Assembly (NCBI RefSeq): GCF_019443105.1
Contig: NZ_JAHZIJ010000007.1
Span: 1-64,000, forward strand
Source of the DNA: Paenibacillus oenotherae
GTDB lineage: Bacteria; Bacillota; Bacilli; Paenibacillales; Paenibacillaceae
Length of the DNA stretch: 64,000 nucleotides
Direction: 5' to 3'
Position 1 is the first letter of the stretch. Each line of letters starts with the position of its first letter. The notes under the pieces were generated by a model, which worked only from the letters and a program-made list of their open reading frames with translations, was not told the DNA's origin and ran no database searches. The position numbers and the translations under genes were made by a program. This document shows positions 9,445 to 18,765 of the stretch, one piece after another.

Positions 9445-9490
9445 AAAAAAGGCCGAAGCAGATGGATGCTGCCATCTTCGCTTCGGCCGT
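9445..9490 (-). terminator. Terminator of phytase gene 1
   Basis: GGCCGAAGC (9451-9459) pairs with GCTTCGGCC (9480-9488), with an inner AGATGG/CCATCT stem. On the minus strand it is followed by six T residues. Confidence 0.85.
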
Positions 9491-9500
9491 TACGCCCCTA

Positions 9501-10616
9501 TTATCTTTCCTCAAGCTCGCGCGGATCAACAGAATCGAGCGTCTCGACCAGAGACTCGAATTCCTCCGAAATATCATCCCATTCCACCAATTTAAAGTTC
9601 TGGTTGATTACAGCTCCGTTCTCTGCATTCTCATCATCCTGGGCGACGAACAGACCTTCCGAGAACTCATCGCCAAGATCGTAGTTGAGCACATCAATGC
9701 CATCGGTTTCACTGGTTCCGTCCGTCTCGTCTCCATCCTCAATCGTGAAGCTTCCGAGATACGGGTTGGCATTCTCACGATCATAGATCGCATAGCTGCT
9801 GCTTCCCTGGCTGGATGCTATCAAGTAGCCCTCGCCATCTTCGCCGTAATAGATCGTAAGCCCTTCGACATCAGCCGTTAATTTCTGGTTATCTATCGCG
9901 GCGATCTGAACGCCGTTGCTTCCGCCATTCGGCTCAGCAGCATACTTCCAGATGCCGATATCCTCCTCTGCGATATACATCTTGCCGTACTCATCGTCTG
10001 CAACGATTCCTTCTGATTGAGAGCCGAGTTGGAAGGAACGGACCAGTGTGCCGTTAATTTTGCCGCTTCCATTATGATACAGCTCGTATTGCTCGAATTC
10101 GCCGTCTTTGCCAAGCACCAGCGCATAGAACTTGCCGCTGCTTAGGCTGTGATATAAGCTGAATCCATAGACTTCGCCCATGTTCGAGTGAATCGGAGTT
10201 CCGGAGATGTCAGTGAGCCCGCCGGTAGTTGGTGAAATTGCGAAAATATCAACTGTATTCGTCGTCCGGTTCGTTGCCGCAGCGATATCTACCTTCTTGC
10301 TGCCTAATGGGAAGTCGTAGCGGACATCCACATTATTCATTTTGCCAAGTGAATAGGAGAATTTCTGATTCCCTTCAAGATCATACACAAGCAGGCCACC
10401 TGCTTTGTTCGTGGCGATGATCGTGCTGTCCTCCGCATCTTCAGGATGGAGCCAGATCGCTGGATCATCTGCAGCATCATCACCGGAACTGACAGCGACT
10501 GTCTCCACCTCGGCCTCGACAGCAACGGTCTGAGGACCGTTCGCCAGAGCGATGGAGCCCATCGACAAACAACCGATTACACTTGCCGCCAACCATTTCT
10601 TGTAAAGCTTGGACAC
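9501..10616 (-). CDS. Secreted beta-propeller phytase 1
   Basis: 371 residues from GTG 10616, which lies 8 nt after AAAGGAGG; the longer ATG frame to 10646 includes that ribosome binding site and is rejected. A signal peptide (SKLYKKWLAASVIGCLSMGSIALA) precedes the mature enzyme. The family signature DAADDPAIW is present, as are KMNNVDVRYDF and repeated acidic loops ([45 protein letters not shown]) that bind the calcium ions required for binding and hydrolysis of Ca-phytate. It should release phosphate from phytate outside the cell. It has its own terminator and is monocistronic. A paralogue lies at 27.2-28.6 kb. Confidence 0.93.
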   Translation of the reverse strand: MSKLYKKWLAASVIGCLSMGSIALANGPQTVAVEAEVETVAVSSGDDAADDPAIWLHPEDAEDSTIIATNKAGGLLVYDLEGNQKFSYSLGKMNNVDVRYDFPLGSKKVDIAAATNRTTNTVDIFAISPTTGGLTDISGTPIHSNMGEVYGFSLYHSLSSGKFYALVLGKDGEFEQYELYHNGSGKINGTLVRSFQLGSQSEGIVADDEYGKMYIAEEDIGIWKYAAEPNGGSNGVQIAAIDNQKLTADVEGLTIYYGEDGEGYLIASSQGSSSYAIYDRENANPYLGSFTIEDGDETDGTSETDGIDVLNYDLGDEFSEGLFVAQDDENAENGAVINQNFKLVEWDDISEEFESLVETLDSVDPRELEER

Positions 10617-10845
10617 AATAAATTCCTCCTTTGATATAAAATACATTTTTTATATTAATAGGTATTTATTAAGTGGCTGTTGTGATTTAATTGATATTTT
10701 GTAAAGAGCGTGACGCTTAGCAGCCCCATCAATACTGACCGTAGTTGTCAGGGTTTAGCGCTTATACTTGAAGTATGCCGGGTTAATGAAAATGCTGAAC
10801 CCGTGCAGTGGGTGTGCCCTGAATTTTCACCTTTAAGGAGCGAAT

Positions 10846-11970
10846 GTGAACATGCCATCCCTTTCTGTCCCCGTTCTGGGCCAGCGCGCCCTTAACCGCG
10901 CTCTGCTGGAGCGCCAATTTCTGCTGCGGCGCACTGACTTGTCGCCGCTTGACGTGATCGAGCAGTTGGTCGGCCTGCAAGCACAAGCACCCAACCCTCC
11001 CTATTACGGATTATGGACACGGCTGGCTAACTTCCATCAGAATGACCTCACCGAGCCCATGCTTGATCGGCAAGTTGTTCGCATCGCGCTAATGCGCTCG
11101 ACCATACACCTTGTGACCGCAGCGGATTGCCTGAAGCTGCGCTCTGTACTGCAGCCTGTGCTGAACAGGGGACTACAAGGCGCCTACGGCCGCCAACTCG
11201 AAGGTCTCGACACCATAGCGATGGCCGAGCTCGGCAGATCATTAGTCGAGGAATATCCGCGGACTTTCAATGAGCTGGGTTTGCTGCTGCAGCAGCGATG
11301 GCCTAATTGCTCCAGCGAAGCGATGGCCGGGGCCGTTCGCACACTCGTGCCGCTCGTGCAAGTGCCTCCTCGCGGAATATGGGGAGCCGGCGGTCAGCCG
11401 ACTCATACCTCTGCCGAAGCATGGCTCGGCCTTCCTCTAAGCGAGGATAATGCACCGGACGAGATGATCCTGCGTTATCTGGGTGCATTCGGGCCGGCGA
11501 CGGTCAAGGATATGCAGGTTTGGTCCGGGCTGACCCGGCTGAGTGAAGCAATCGAGCGGCTGCGGCCCCGGCTGCGCACTTTCCGGGACGAGAACGGCAA
11601 TGAGCTGCTGGATCTGCCCGATGCGCCGCTGCCGAATCCCGATACCCCGGCTCCACCGCGCTTCCTGGGCGAATTCGACAATATGCTCCTGTCCTACGCC
11701 GATCGCACCCGCATTATGGCGGATCATTACCGCCAGCATTTGTTCACTAAGAATGGCATTATCCGAGCCGCTGTACTTATCGATGGCTTCGTCTGCGGCA
11801 AATGGAGAATCGAGCGCCAGCACGGCGGCTGTGCGACTCTGATCATCGACTTGTTCGAGCCGCTGACGGCTCAGGATCGCGCGGCTTTGGGCGAAGAAGG
11901 CGAACGGCTGCTCCACTTCGCAGCAGCGGATGCAGACAGCTATGACATCCAATTCGTTCTTTCCGAATAA
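10846..11970 (+). CDS. Winged-helix DNA-binding protein, AlkZ-like (HTH_42)
   Basis: 374 residues. The N-terminal LVGLQAQAPNPPYYGLW has the QxQ-type motif that is catalytic in AlkZ/YcaQ DNA glycosylases, which unhook interstrand crosslinks. MRSTIHLVTAADC, the central HTSAEAWLG with a winged-helix segment, and FLGEFDNMLLSYADR further on are also characteristic of this family in Gram-positives. Start: GTG 10846 or ATG 10852, both after AAGGAG. Function as a DNA repair glycosylase is inferred from the motif only. Confidence 0.75.
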   Translation: MNMPSLSVPVLGQRALNRALLERQFLLRRTDLSPLDVIEQLVGLQAQAPNPPYYGLWTRLANFHQNDLTEPMLDRQVVRIALMRSTIHLVTAADCLKLRSVLQPVLNRGLQGAYGRQLEGLDTIAMAELGRSLVEEYPRTFNELGLLLQQRWPNCSSEAMAGAVRTLVPLVQVPPRGIWGAGGQPTHTSAEAWLGLPLSEDNAPDEMILRYLGAFGPATVKDMQVWSGLTRLSEAIERLRPRLRTFRDENGNELLDLPDAPLPNPDTPAPPRFLGEFDNMLLSYADRTRIMADHYRQHLFTKNGIIRAAVLIDGFVCGKWRIERQHGGCATLIIDLFEPLTAQDRAALGEEGERLLHFAAADADSYDIQFVLSE

Positions 11971-11988
11971 GCGCTGGGCGGTTGCGCT

Positions 11989-12018
11989 CAGGCTGTTGAG
12001 AAAGTCCGGCGGACTTTC
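11989..12018. repeat. GGCTGTTGAGAAAGTCC end motif
   Basis: GGCTGTTGAGAAAGTCC runs into a small GTCCGGCGGAC hairpin. A close match (GAGAAAGTCCGGCGGGCTTTC) follows element A3 at about 26.82 kb, and similar ends bound the composites at 26.3-27.1 and 50.2-50.7 kb. It looks like a terminal inverted repeat shared by these elements. Confidence 0.5.
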
Positions 12019-12084
12019 GGATACTCAACGTTTAGAACGGGGCTCCAAACGAAAGTCGGTGGATATGGCTTCACTATCCCCGGC

Positions 12085-12280
12085 AGTTTGAGAAGCCTGC
12101 GTAAGTGCAGGAATTCCTGGCAAAAGAGGCCGTAAACGGTACAATGCCTGCGAGAAAGCAGGAATATGAGGCGGAATTGGCCGATAACGGCTATGTATGG
12201 CGAAATTCCTGCACTTTAGCATGCATTTCCTAATAATCGGGCCTGAACGAGAAAAAGGCTGCCGTTTCGCAGGCATATTC
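12085..12280 (+). repeat. Four-dyad element, copy A1
   Basis: Dyads of the form CCTGC-N6-GCAGG begin at 12096, 12147, 12208 and 12258, so the spacing is 51, 61 and 50 bp. The middle spacer contains TTGGCCGATAACGG. No gene lies within it. The tandem array at 12288 starts directly after the fourth dyad. Confidence 0.9.
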
Positions 12281-12287
12281 GCTGTTG

Positions 12288-12670
12288 ATGGCTACTGTAT
12301 CCGGTTGTTGATTTGGTTACTGTATTGGTTCGCTGTTTATGGTTACTGTATTCGATTGCTGGTTACGCCACTGTGTTCTGTCGCTGGTTATGCCACTGTG
12401 TTCTGTCGCTGGTTATGCCACTGTGTTCAGTCGCTGTTTATGGTTACTGTATTCGGTTGCTGGTTATGCCACTGTGTTCAGTCGCTGGTTATGGCTACTG
12501 TATTCGATTGCTGGTTATGCCACTGTGTTCAGTCGCTGTTTATGGTTACTGTATTCGGTTGCTGGTTACGCCACTGTGTTCAGTCGCTGGTTATGGTTAC
12601 TGTATTCGGTTGCTGGTTACGCCACTGTGTTCAGTCGCTGGTTATGGTTACTGTATTCGTTCGCTGCTGC
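12288..12670. repeat. Tandem array, 51-bp unit made of two ~25-bp halves
   Basis: Alternating halves CTGGTTATGCCACTGTGTTCAGTCG (25 bp, shown here in parts only as CTGGTTATGCCACTG / TGTTCAGTCG) and a 26-bp variant CTGTTTATGGTTACTG / TATTCGGTTG repeat about 15 times. The 51-bp period keeps frames open, giving spurious long frames. No start signal supports translation, and these frames run on into the antisense of the response regulator, so I treat the array as non-coding. Confidence 0.85.
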
Positions 12671-12726
12671 TATGGGCGGGGGGTATTTCCTCAACGGCCC
12701 AAGGCTGTGCAGCAGCGCAATGCCGC

Positions 12727-12775
12727 AAAAAGGCTGGAGCAGGCCGCCCTCGGGGCGGCCCTGCTCCAGCCTTTC
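12727..12775 (-). terminator. Terminator of the YesM/YesN operon
   Basis: AGGCTGGAGCAG (12731-12742) pairs with CTGCTCCAGCCT (12761-12772) with an inner GGCCGCC/GGCGGCC stem. On the minus strand it is followed by a TTTTT run. It lies 30 bp past the response-regulator stop. Confidence 0.9.
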
Positions 12776-12804
12776 ACGCTATGCCGCTCATAACTATCGC
12801 TGCA

Positions 12805-14400
12805 TTATATCTGATTGCGGTATTCCGAAGGCGTCATGCCGACTTTCTTCTTGAATATCCGGCTGAAATATTTATCATCCTGATAGCCGACCAGGTTGGC
12901 GATCTCGTAGGTTTTGCTGCTTGTAGTCTTGAGCAGCCGCTTCGCATTCTCGATCCGAATATTGGCAATGTAGTCGGTAATATTCATCGCTTCGACCTGC
13001 TTGAACAGGAAGCTCAGATAGACGGGCGACAGAAACACCTCTGCGGCAATCGTCTCCAATGTAATATTGCCCGCATACTGCGCCTGAATGAACACCTTCG
13101 TCCGTTCAATGACGGCATTCTTGCCGGATTTGCGCAGATTCTGCGTCAGCGTCAGCAGCTTGAACAGGAACCCGCGCAGCAGCTGCATCAATTCTTCAAG
13201 CGTGCCCGCTGTGAAGATCTGCTCAATATCCCCTGCTGTCAACAGCTCGTCCAGCTGAAGCTGAGGGTGCATCTCAATCATCGTATGCGTGACCGCGATC
13301 ATCTGCTGAAGACTGAGCGTCTTCGTCTCATGGCTGGAGCAGCCCTGCTCCTTCAGCAGCAGGGCGAATGCTGCGAGCCAAGCCTCCAGCCCGTTCTCGT
13401 TGCACACCCGGATGGACATGAACAGCTCTTCTTCATGCAGCGGCTCTCTTTCCTTGGGAGCCGCGACGACGCCTCCCTGCTCTTCCTCGACATCATCGAG
13501 AAAGATGACTTTGTTGGCACCCGTGTAATATTTGTATTGCAGGGCGATCTTCGCAGCCTCATAAGCTGGCTTGCATTCATTGATCGCGCTGGTGAAATGC
13601 CGCGACACACCGATTGTCGCCCCAAGCTTCAAGGTAGCCTTCAAATTATCGATCAGTTGGAGCAGCAGCTGGCGCAATTGCGGAACCTGCTCCATGCCGC
13701 TGATGTTGAACAGCATAATAAAGCGGCGGCTGCCCTCCTGAAAAATCACCTTGGCGGGCCACTCCTCAAACGTTTCGCCAATGATATTCATGACCGCAAA
13801 CCCGATAAGCTGCTGATCCTCTATCGTATACTGGTCCAGCTGGCCCGTCTCGTCCTCGATCTCCAGCCGGCAGATACGAAGGGGACCCGAATGGATGGGC
13901 AGCTTCAAATACTCCACCTTCTCGCGGAAGCTCTCCGGACTTTGTCTGCCCCCAGCCATCAGCCCCAGCAAGAAGCGTTCCACCATGACGGGATAATTGT
14001 CCCTCAGCTGCTGCTTTAACCGGTTCTCGTCCTCCCATTCCTTCTTGACCCGCAGAATAACCTCCAGGAACCGCTCCAGATCAGGCGGCTTCAGCAAGTA
14101 ATCGGAAGCGCCCAGCTGCAGCGCCTGCTGCGCGTACATAAATTCATCATACCCGCTGAGAATAACCGACTTGAGCGCGATGCCCCGCTCGTTCACCGCA
14201 CCAAGCAGCTGCAAGCCGTCCATATGGGGCATTTTGCAATCTACAATAATCAGATCGGGACGCTTCGCCTCAATAAGCTCCAGCGCCTCCTCTCCGTTCT
14301 CGGCAGTTCCCAGCCACTGAAAGCCATACTGCTCCCAGGCAATCAGCTTTTGCAGTCCTTTGCGCACGATGGGTTCATCATCGATGACCATGACTTTCAT
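12805..14400 (-). CDS. YesN-type response regulator (REC + AraC HTH)
   Basis: 531 residues. The receiver domain is at 1-120, with DDE near the start, phospho-acceptor Asp54 in LIIVDCKMPHMDG, and Lys in DYLLKP. A middle region follows (about 130-420), and the C-terminal AraC-type double helix-turn-helix is at about 430-531 (ITLETIAAEVFLSPVYLSFLFKQ, then YEIANLVGYQDDKYFSRIFKKKVGMTPSEYR). The gene overlaps the sensor kinase stop by 23 nt, so the two are translated together. In Paenibacillus and Bacillus such pairs usually control an adjacent carbohydrate transporter; here the divergent sialic-acid-type cluster at 16.4 kb is the likely target. Confidence 0.93.
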   Translation of the reverse strand: MKVMVIDDEPIVRKGLQKLIAWEQYGFQWLGTAENGEEALELIEAKRPDLIIVDCKMPHMDGLQLLGAVNERGIALKSVILSGYDEFMYAQQALQLGASDYLLKPPDLERFLEVILRVKKEWEDENRLKQQLRDNYPVMVERFLLGLMAGGRQSPESFREKVEYLKLPIHSGPLRICRLEIEDETGQLDQYTIEDQQLIGFAVMNIIGETFEEWPAKVIFQEGSRRFIMLFNISGMEQVPQLRQLLLQLIDNLKATLKLGATIGVSRHFTSAINECKPAYEAAKIALQYKYYTGANKVIFLDDVEEEQGGVVAAPKEREPLHEEELFMSIRVCNENGLEAWLAAFALLLKEQGCSSHETKTLSLQQMIAVTHTMIEMHPQLQLDELLTAGDIEQIFTAGTLEELMQLLRGFLFKLLTLTQNLRKSGKNAVIERTKVFIQAQYAGNITLETIAAEVFLSPVYLSFLFKQVEAMNITDYIANIRIENAKRLLKTTSSKTYEIANLVGYQDDKYFSRIFKKKVGMTPSEYRNQI

Positions 14401-16180
14401 ACAGCCTCACCCATTCTTCCTCGTATTCGATAACCGGCAGGTAGACGGTAACCTCCGTCCCTTCCCCCGGCTCACTGGCGATCCTCAGCCTGTATTCCTC
14501 CCCGAACAGCATCGTCAGCCGCTCGTTGACATTCTTAATGCCATAGCCGCCGCTCCCTTGCGGCGACACCACCAGCAGTCCGGCAATCTGCTCCTCGGTC
14601 ATTCCCCGGCCATTGTCCGTCACCGTGAACACAATATGCTCCTCCGTCTTCCTCCCTGTAATGCGCAGAATACCCTCCGCCAAGCCCCGGGTATCAAAGG
14701 CATGAATAATCGCGTTCTCCACGATTGGCTGGAGCAGCAGCTTCGTTGTCAGATAAGGCTCCACAGCAGGATCGATGTCGTATTCCACCCGGAACCGGTC
14801 GGGGAAGCGTGCGTGCTGGATGCGTACATAGGCCTTGATCTGATTGATCTCATTCTCCAGCTTGTAGTAATCATTGCCCCGATTGAGTGAAATCCGGAAC
14901 AGCTCGCTCAGCGACCGGACCACCTCGGCGGTATCGTTATCGCCGTTTATTTTGGAGTTGAGGAAAATATAATCCAGCGTATTATAGAGAAAATGCGGCT
15001 CGATCTGCGCCTGCAGCGTCTTCAGCTCAATCATCTTCTGATTGGTCTGGCTAATGTATACTTTCTGGATCAGCTCGTTCAAGTCGGCGACCATCCCGTT
15101 ATATTTTTGCGTCAGCAGCCCGACCTCATCCTTGGACTCTACAGGCACTTTCTGATTGAAGTCGCCCCGCTTGAAGTTGTTCATCGAACGCAGCAGCTTC
15201 TGGATCGGCGAAGTGACGCTGCGCGAGAGGAACATCGAGATCAGGCCGACAATGAGCAGGAGCGATATCGATACAATCAGCGTAAAGCGCAGCAGAATCT
15301 GGTGCTGTACCCGGATTTCCTTAACGGGCGTAAGGCTGACGACATTCCAGTCATAGGGGGCCACCTTGGCAGTCGAGACATAATAGTCGATCCCGTTCAC
15401 TTGCAGGAAGGAGGTCTCGTCCACTCCAAGCAGCTTCTTTTTGAAGGCCAGATCTCCATCGCGGTAGTATTGCACATCCCTGTTGCTCTGATTGCTCGCT
15501 ACAAGATTGTAGTTGTCATCGATAAGCAGGAGATGGGTAGAGCTCTTGATCTTAATATCCTTGATGGAATCCAGCATCGCGTCGCGGCTGATGCCCATGA
15601 ACAGCATGCCCAGCTTCTGATCTGTATCATAGATATTCGTAATGCGGCGTCCGATCATCGTTTCATTGTACTGCTGGAGATAGGGGAATAGCGGATCGCT
15701 GGAGAACATCCAGTTCGCCTCGCCCTCCTTGGCAGCCGTAGAAATGTAGGTCGGCGTATCTTTCAGCTGCTCGTAGGGAATGACTTCCCTGTAGAACTGA
15801 TTGAAGTCGCGGAACAGAAAGCCGTTCTCGCCATAGACGATAATGAAGGAAATATATTTCTTCGCAATCTTCAGATTGGACAAGTAAGCGAACATCGTCT
15901 GCTGCGCCTGATTGTAGGAATCCGGTTTGGGCTGGTTCAGCAGGTTCTGGAACGTCTCATTGTTCATGATATAGGATGAGATGTCCTGCACATCGTCGAG
16001 CATCAGCTTAATGTTGTTCTCAATTAATCCGATCGTCTGGGTCTGATGATCAACGACCTGCTTCTCCAACAGATCGGTAGAAGTGAAGTAGGAGAACGTC
16101 CCGATACTGATGAGCGGAATAAGCACAACGAGAATGAAGTAGAGAAAAATTTTCGTTTGCAGCTTGCGGAACAGACGCAT
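14378..16180 (-). CDS. YesM-type sensor histidine kinase
   Basis: 600 residues. Membrane helix 1 is at about 10-32, followed by an extracellular Cache-like sensor (about 35-285), membrane helix 2 (about 290-315) and HAMP (about 316-370, SPIQKLLRSMNNFKRGDF). The His_kinase domain has QAQIEPHFLYNTL, whose His is phosphorylated, and the HATPase domain has VENAIIHAF and DNGRGM. Start: ATG 16180 lies 7 nt after AGGAGG; the longer frame to 16243 has no such site. It probably senses a sugar or its bound receptor outside the cell and phosphorylates the YesN partner. First gene of the operon. Confidence 0.93.
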   Translation of the reverse strand: MRLFRKLQTKIFLYFILVVLIPLISIGTFSYFTSTDLLEKQVVDHQTQTIGLIENNIKLMLDDVQDISSYIMNNETFQNLLNQPKPDSYNQAQQTMFAYLSNLKIAKKYISFIIVYGENGFLFRDFNQFYREVIPYEQLKDTPTYISTAAKEGEANWMFSSDPLFPYLQQYNETMIGRRITNIYDTDQKLGMLFMGISRDAMLDSIKDIKIKSSTHLLLIDDNYNLVASNQSNRDVQYYRDGDLAFKKKLLGVDETSFLQVNGIDYYVSTAKVAPYDWNVVSLTPVKEIRVQHQILLRFTLIVSISLLLIVGLISMFLSRSVTSPIQKLLRSMNNFKRGDFNQKVPVESKDEVGLLTQKYNGMVADLNELIQKVYISQTNQKMIELKTLQAQIEPHFLYNTLDYIFLNSKINGDNDTAEVVRSLSELFRISLNRGNDYYKLENEINQIKAYVRIQHARFPDRFRVEYDIDPAVEPYLTTKLLLQPIVENAIIHAFDTRGLAEGILRITGRKTEEHIVFTVTDNGRGMTEEQIAGLLVVSPQGSGGYGIKNVNERLTMLFGEEYRLRIASEPGEGTEVTVYLPVIEYEEEWVRLYESHGHR

Positions 16181-16382
16181 TTCTCTGCCTCCTGTCAACG
16201 TTCTATTGAAGAGAAGCGTAACAAAAACAGAGCAGGGATACAATCGTATCAGCCGCTCTATGGAGTAGTTCTAGAATATGTCCACCATATCTTGAGGTTG
16301 TCTCATTGTGAGCCCTTTGCCGGAGGGAATACAATAAAGGTGCAACAAGGAGCTCCAACCAAATCAACTAGGGGGTACTGGT

Positions 16383-17762
16383 ATGAAGCCTTATAAAAAA
16401 AGCTTTGTCATGTTGATTAGCTTGACCTTGGTATTCAGCTTGGTATTGGCAGCATGCGGCAACAACAACGCGGCCAATAATTCCGGCAACGACAAGAAGC
16501 TAGGCAACACAACGGATAACACATCCGGCGAGGAAATCGACTGGAAGACGGTCAAGGCCGACATCCGCTTCGTCTATCCGGGCACATCGGAATCCGAGAA
16601 GCTGTTCGCCGAAACCTTCAAGGATGCCATGAAAGAGAAATACCCCAATGTAAATATTGAATTCATGTACCTGTCATGGGCAGATATGGAGAAGAAAATC
16701 TCCGTTATGATCAACACCGGCGATGTTCCAGATATCGCAACGACGCAGGACGTGACGAACTTCGTACAGATGGACGGGCTGGAGGATCTGACGCCTTTCA
16801 TGGAACGTGCAGATTCCACTGTGAAGAAGGATGATTTCCTTCCCGGTACGCTGGACTATTCGACGATTGATGGCGGCACCTATGCGGTTCCGGCAACTGC
16901 AAACGCATTCAACCTGATGGTCAATGAGAAAATGCTCAATGATGCCGGCATGAAGCTCGAAGAGCTGCAGACATGGGCGGATGTGGAGAAAGCAGCGCAG
17001 TTGATGACCAAGGACGGCAAATACGGCTTCGGCTATCCGCTCGGCGTAGCCCGCTTCGCTTTCCGCGTGCCGTTCACCGCAGGCTACAGCAATGATGTGC
17101 TCATCTCTGATACTTCAGAGGGAAGCAAGTCCAAGTATATCGAGCTGCTCACTCACTTTAAGAATTTGGAGGCTTACCAGCCGAAAGCGCATCTGACCTG
17201 GGGCTATCCCGAAATGTTCAGAGCGTACAGCAATGGCGAGGTCGGGATGATTCCTGCCGGAACCTTCTTCTCCTCGAATGTGTACAGCATTAATCCGGAC
17301 ATTATCAACGTATCCCGTGCGATTCCATATCCTAAAGGACCATCGGGAACGAAAATTCAGACACCTGTGGCCAACTCCGGCTTCGGGATCTACAAGGGCA
17401 GCAAGAACAAGGAAGTGGCGTGGAGACTCGTTCAAGAGCTGTTATCGCCGGAGTTCAACAGCACGCAAGCCGCCATCCTCAACATCACCGCCAAGAAAGA
17501 GACAAAGCTGGAGGATGTCATCAAGAAGGCTGAAAGTGTCTACCCGAAAGCAATCGACGGCCACAAGCGCATTATCGAGGACTTCATGGGTCTTGTAGCT
17601 GCCAACGGCGTGCCCATGGACAAGATTGTCGGGCAGCCTGAGATGGAGAGCATCGTTCAGGAGAATATGGTGAAGCTGCTGACAGACAAGTCTGACGCCG
17701 AAGAAACCTATGCCGCCATCATTAAAGGCATCGATCAGGTAAAAGCCAAATACGCCAAATAA
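16383..17762 (+). CDS. Sugar ABC transporter substrate-binding lipoprotein
   Basis: 459 residues. A lipoprotein signal with lipobox LVLAAC (Cys25) is followed by an Asn-rich tether and a family-1 extracellular solute-binding domain (FVYPGTSESEKLFAETF; MFRAYSNGEVGMIPAGTFF; SGFGIYKGSKNKEVAWRLVQELLSPE). AGGGGG lies ahead of ATG 16383. It is the first gene of a cluster with two permeases, N-acetylneuraminate lyase and a YhcH protein, so sialic acid or a close relative is the probable ligand (inference from context). No ATPase is encoded here; a shared MsmX-type ATPase elsewhere is usual for this transporter class. Confidence 0.88.
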   Translation: MKPYKKSFVMLISLTLVFSLVLAACGNNNAANNSGNDKKLGNTTDNTSGEEIDWKTVKADIRFVYPGTSESEKLFAETFKDAMKEKYPNVNIEFMYLSWADMEKKISVMINTGDVPDIATTQDVTNFVQMDGLEDLTPFMERADSTVKKDDFLPGTLDYSTIDGGTYAVPATANAFNLMVNEKMLNDAGMKLEELQTWADVEKAAQLMTKDGKYGFGYPLGVARFAFRVPFTAGYSNDVLISDTSEGSKSKYIELLTHFKNLEAYQPKAHLTWGYPEMFRAYSNGEVGMIPAGTFFSSNVYSINPDIINVSRAIPYPKGPSGTKIQTPVANSGFGIYKGSKNKEVAWRLVQELLSPEFNSTQAAILNITAKKETKLEDVIKKAESVYPKAIDGHKRIIEDFMGLVAANGVPMDKIVGQPEMESIVQENMVKLLTDKSDAEETYAAIIKGIDQVKAKYAK

Positions 17763-17783
17763 CAAGCAGCAAATTCGTTAATG

Positions 17784-17826
17784 AAGGGGACTCAGACAGC
17801 TCCTATAAACATGAGTCCCCTTTTCT
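17784..17826 (+). terminator. Intra-operon hairpin after the binding-protein gene
   Basis: AGGGGACTCA (17785-17794) pairs with TGAGTCCCCT (17812-17821) and is followed by TTTTCTATCT. A leaky terminator here would keep the binding protein more abundant than the permeases, as is common in such operons. Confidence 0.8.
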
Positions 17827-17865
17827 ATCTCAATGTAAGCTGTCAGGGTGAGGAGAGTGAACATC

Positions 17866-18753
17866 ATGACCCGTAAATTTATAAAATTACACGGCTTCGG
17901 CTATCTGCTGCTTGCCCCCGCAGTCATTTATTTGGTCGCGTTTCAATTCTATCCGCTGTTCGAGACGATCCGGCTCAGCATGTATGATTATTCATTAATT
18001 GCGAACAAGGGCATGTCCTTCGTGGGACTGGACAATTACAAGTTCCTCCTTACGGAAGACGATAAGTTCTGGAAAATCATGTGGAACAGCCTCGTCTGGG
18101 TGCTCGGTTCAACCCTTTTTCAATTCGCGGTCGCCATTCCTGCCGCACTTATATTAAGCGCCAAGCTGCGTTCACGCGGTTTGTGGCGAGGCCTGATGAT
18201 GGTTCCGTGGGTTGCGCCTGTCGTTATTATCGGGATTGTATGGAAATGGATCTATGACGGCCATAACGGCTTGGCCAATTACTACCTGAGCGCACTGCAT
18301 ATTATTCAAGAAAATATCGTATGGCTTGGAGACGATTTCTGGGTCTGGCCGGCCTTGCTGCTCACTTCCGTATGGAAAGGCTTCCCTTACATCGCATTGA
18401 TGCTGCTATCGGGATTGACCGGCATTTCGAAGGAAATGATAGAGGCCGCTCATGTAGACGGCGCAACAGCGTGGCAGCGCTTCACCAGAATTACACTGCC
18501 TCTGCTGAAGCCGATCATGTACGTGACGGGCCTGGTCGCTATCGTGTCCTCCTGGACAAAATTCGAGATGATCTGGGCGCTCACCAATGGCGGACCGGGC
18601 TTCGAGACCAGTATCCTGCCGACTTATGTATATACGAATGCATTCGTTTATTACGATCTTGGCAAAGGCTCTGCAATTGCGGCATTATCCATGGTATTCG
18701 TCCTTATCATTGTAGGCATCTATGCGAAACTATTCGGCAAGGAAAATGATTAG
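17866..18753 (+). CDS. Sugar ABC transporter permease (MalF/UgpA type)
   Basis: 295 residues with six membrane helices, beginning LLLAPAVIYLVAFQFYPLFETI. The permease EAA loop EAAHVDGATAWQRFTRITLP contacts the ATPase. Of the in-frame starts GTG 17848, GTG 17857 and ATG 17866, the last is best spaced from GAGGAGAG. It is 12 nt from the partner permease and in the same operon. Confidence 0.92.
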   Translation: MTRKFIKLHGFGYLLLAPAVIYLVAFQFYPLFETIRLSMYDYSLIANKGMSFVGLDNYKFLLTEDDKFWKIMWNSLVWVLGSTLFQFAVAIPAALILSAKLRSRGLWRGLMMVPWVAPVVIIGIVWKWIYDGHNGLANYYLSALHIIQENIVWLGDDFWVWPALLLTSVWKGFPYIALMLLSGLTGISKEMIEAAHVDGATAWQRFTRITLPLLKPIMYVTGLVAIVSSWTKFEMIWALTNGGPGFETSILPTYVYTNAFVYYDLGKGSAIAALSMVFVLIIVGIYAKLFGKEND

Positions 18754-18765
18754 AAGGGTGATGTT

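Noticed and set aside
12085-12280. CRISPR reading of the four-dyad elements
   Set aside because: Only four short dyads per copy, alternating spacing and conserved spacers shared between copies; no cas genes nearby.
12197-12793. 198-codon frame through the 51-bp tandem array
   Set aside because: Its length is due to the repeat period being a multiple of three; it has no ribosome binding site and runs through a terminator.
12313-14019. 568-codon plus-strand frame
   Set aside because: It is mostly the exact antisense of the response-regulator gene, which has clear domains and start signals.
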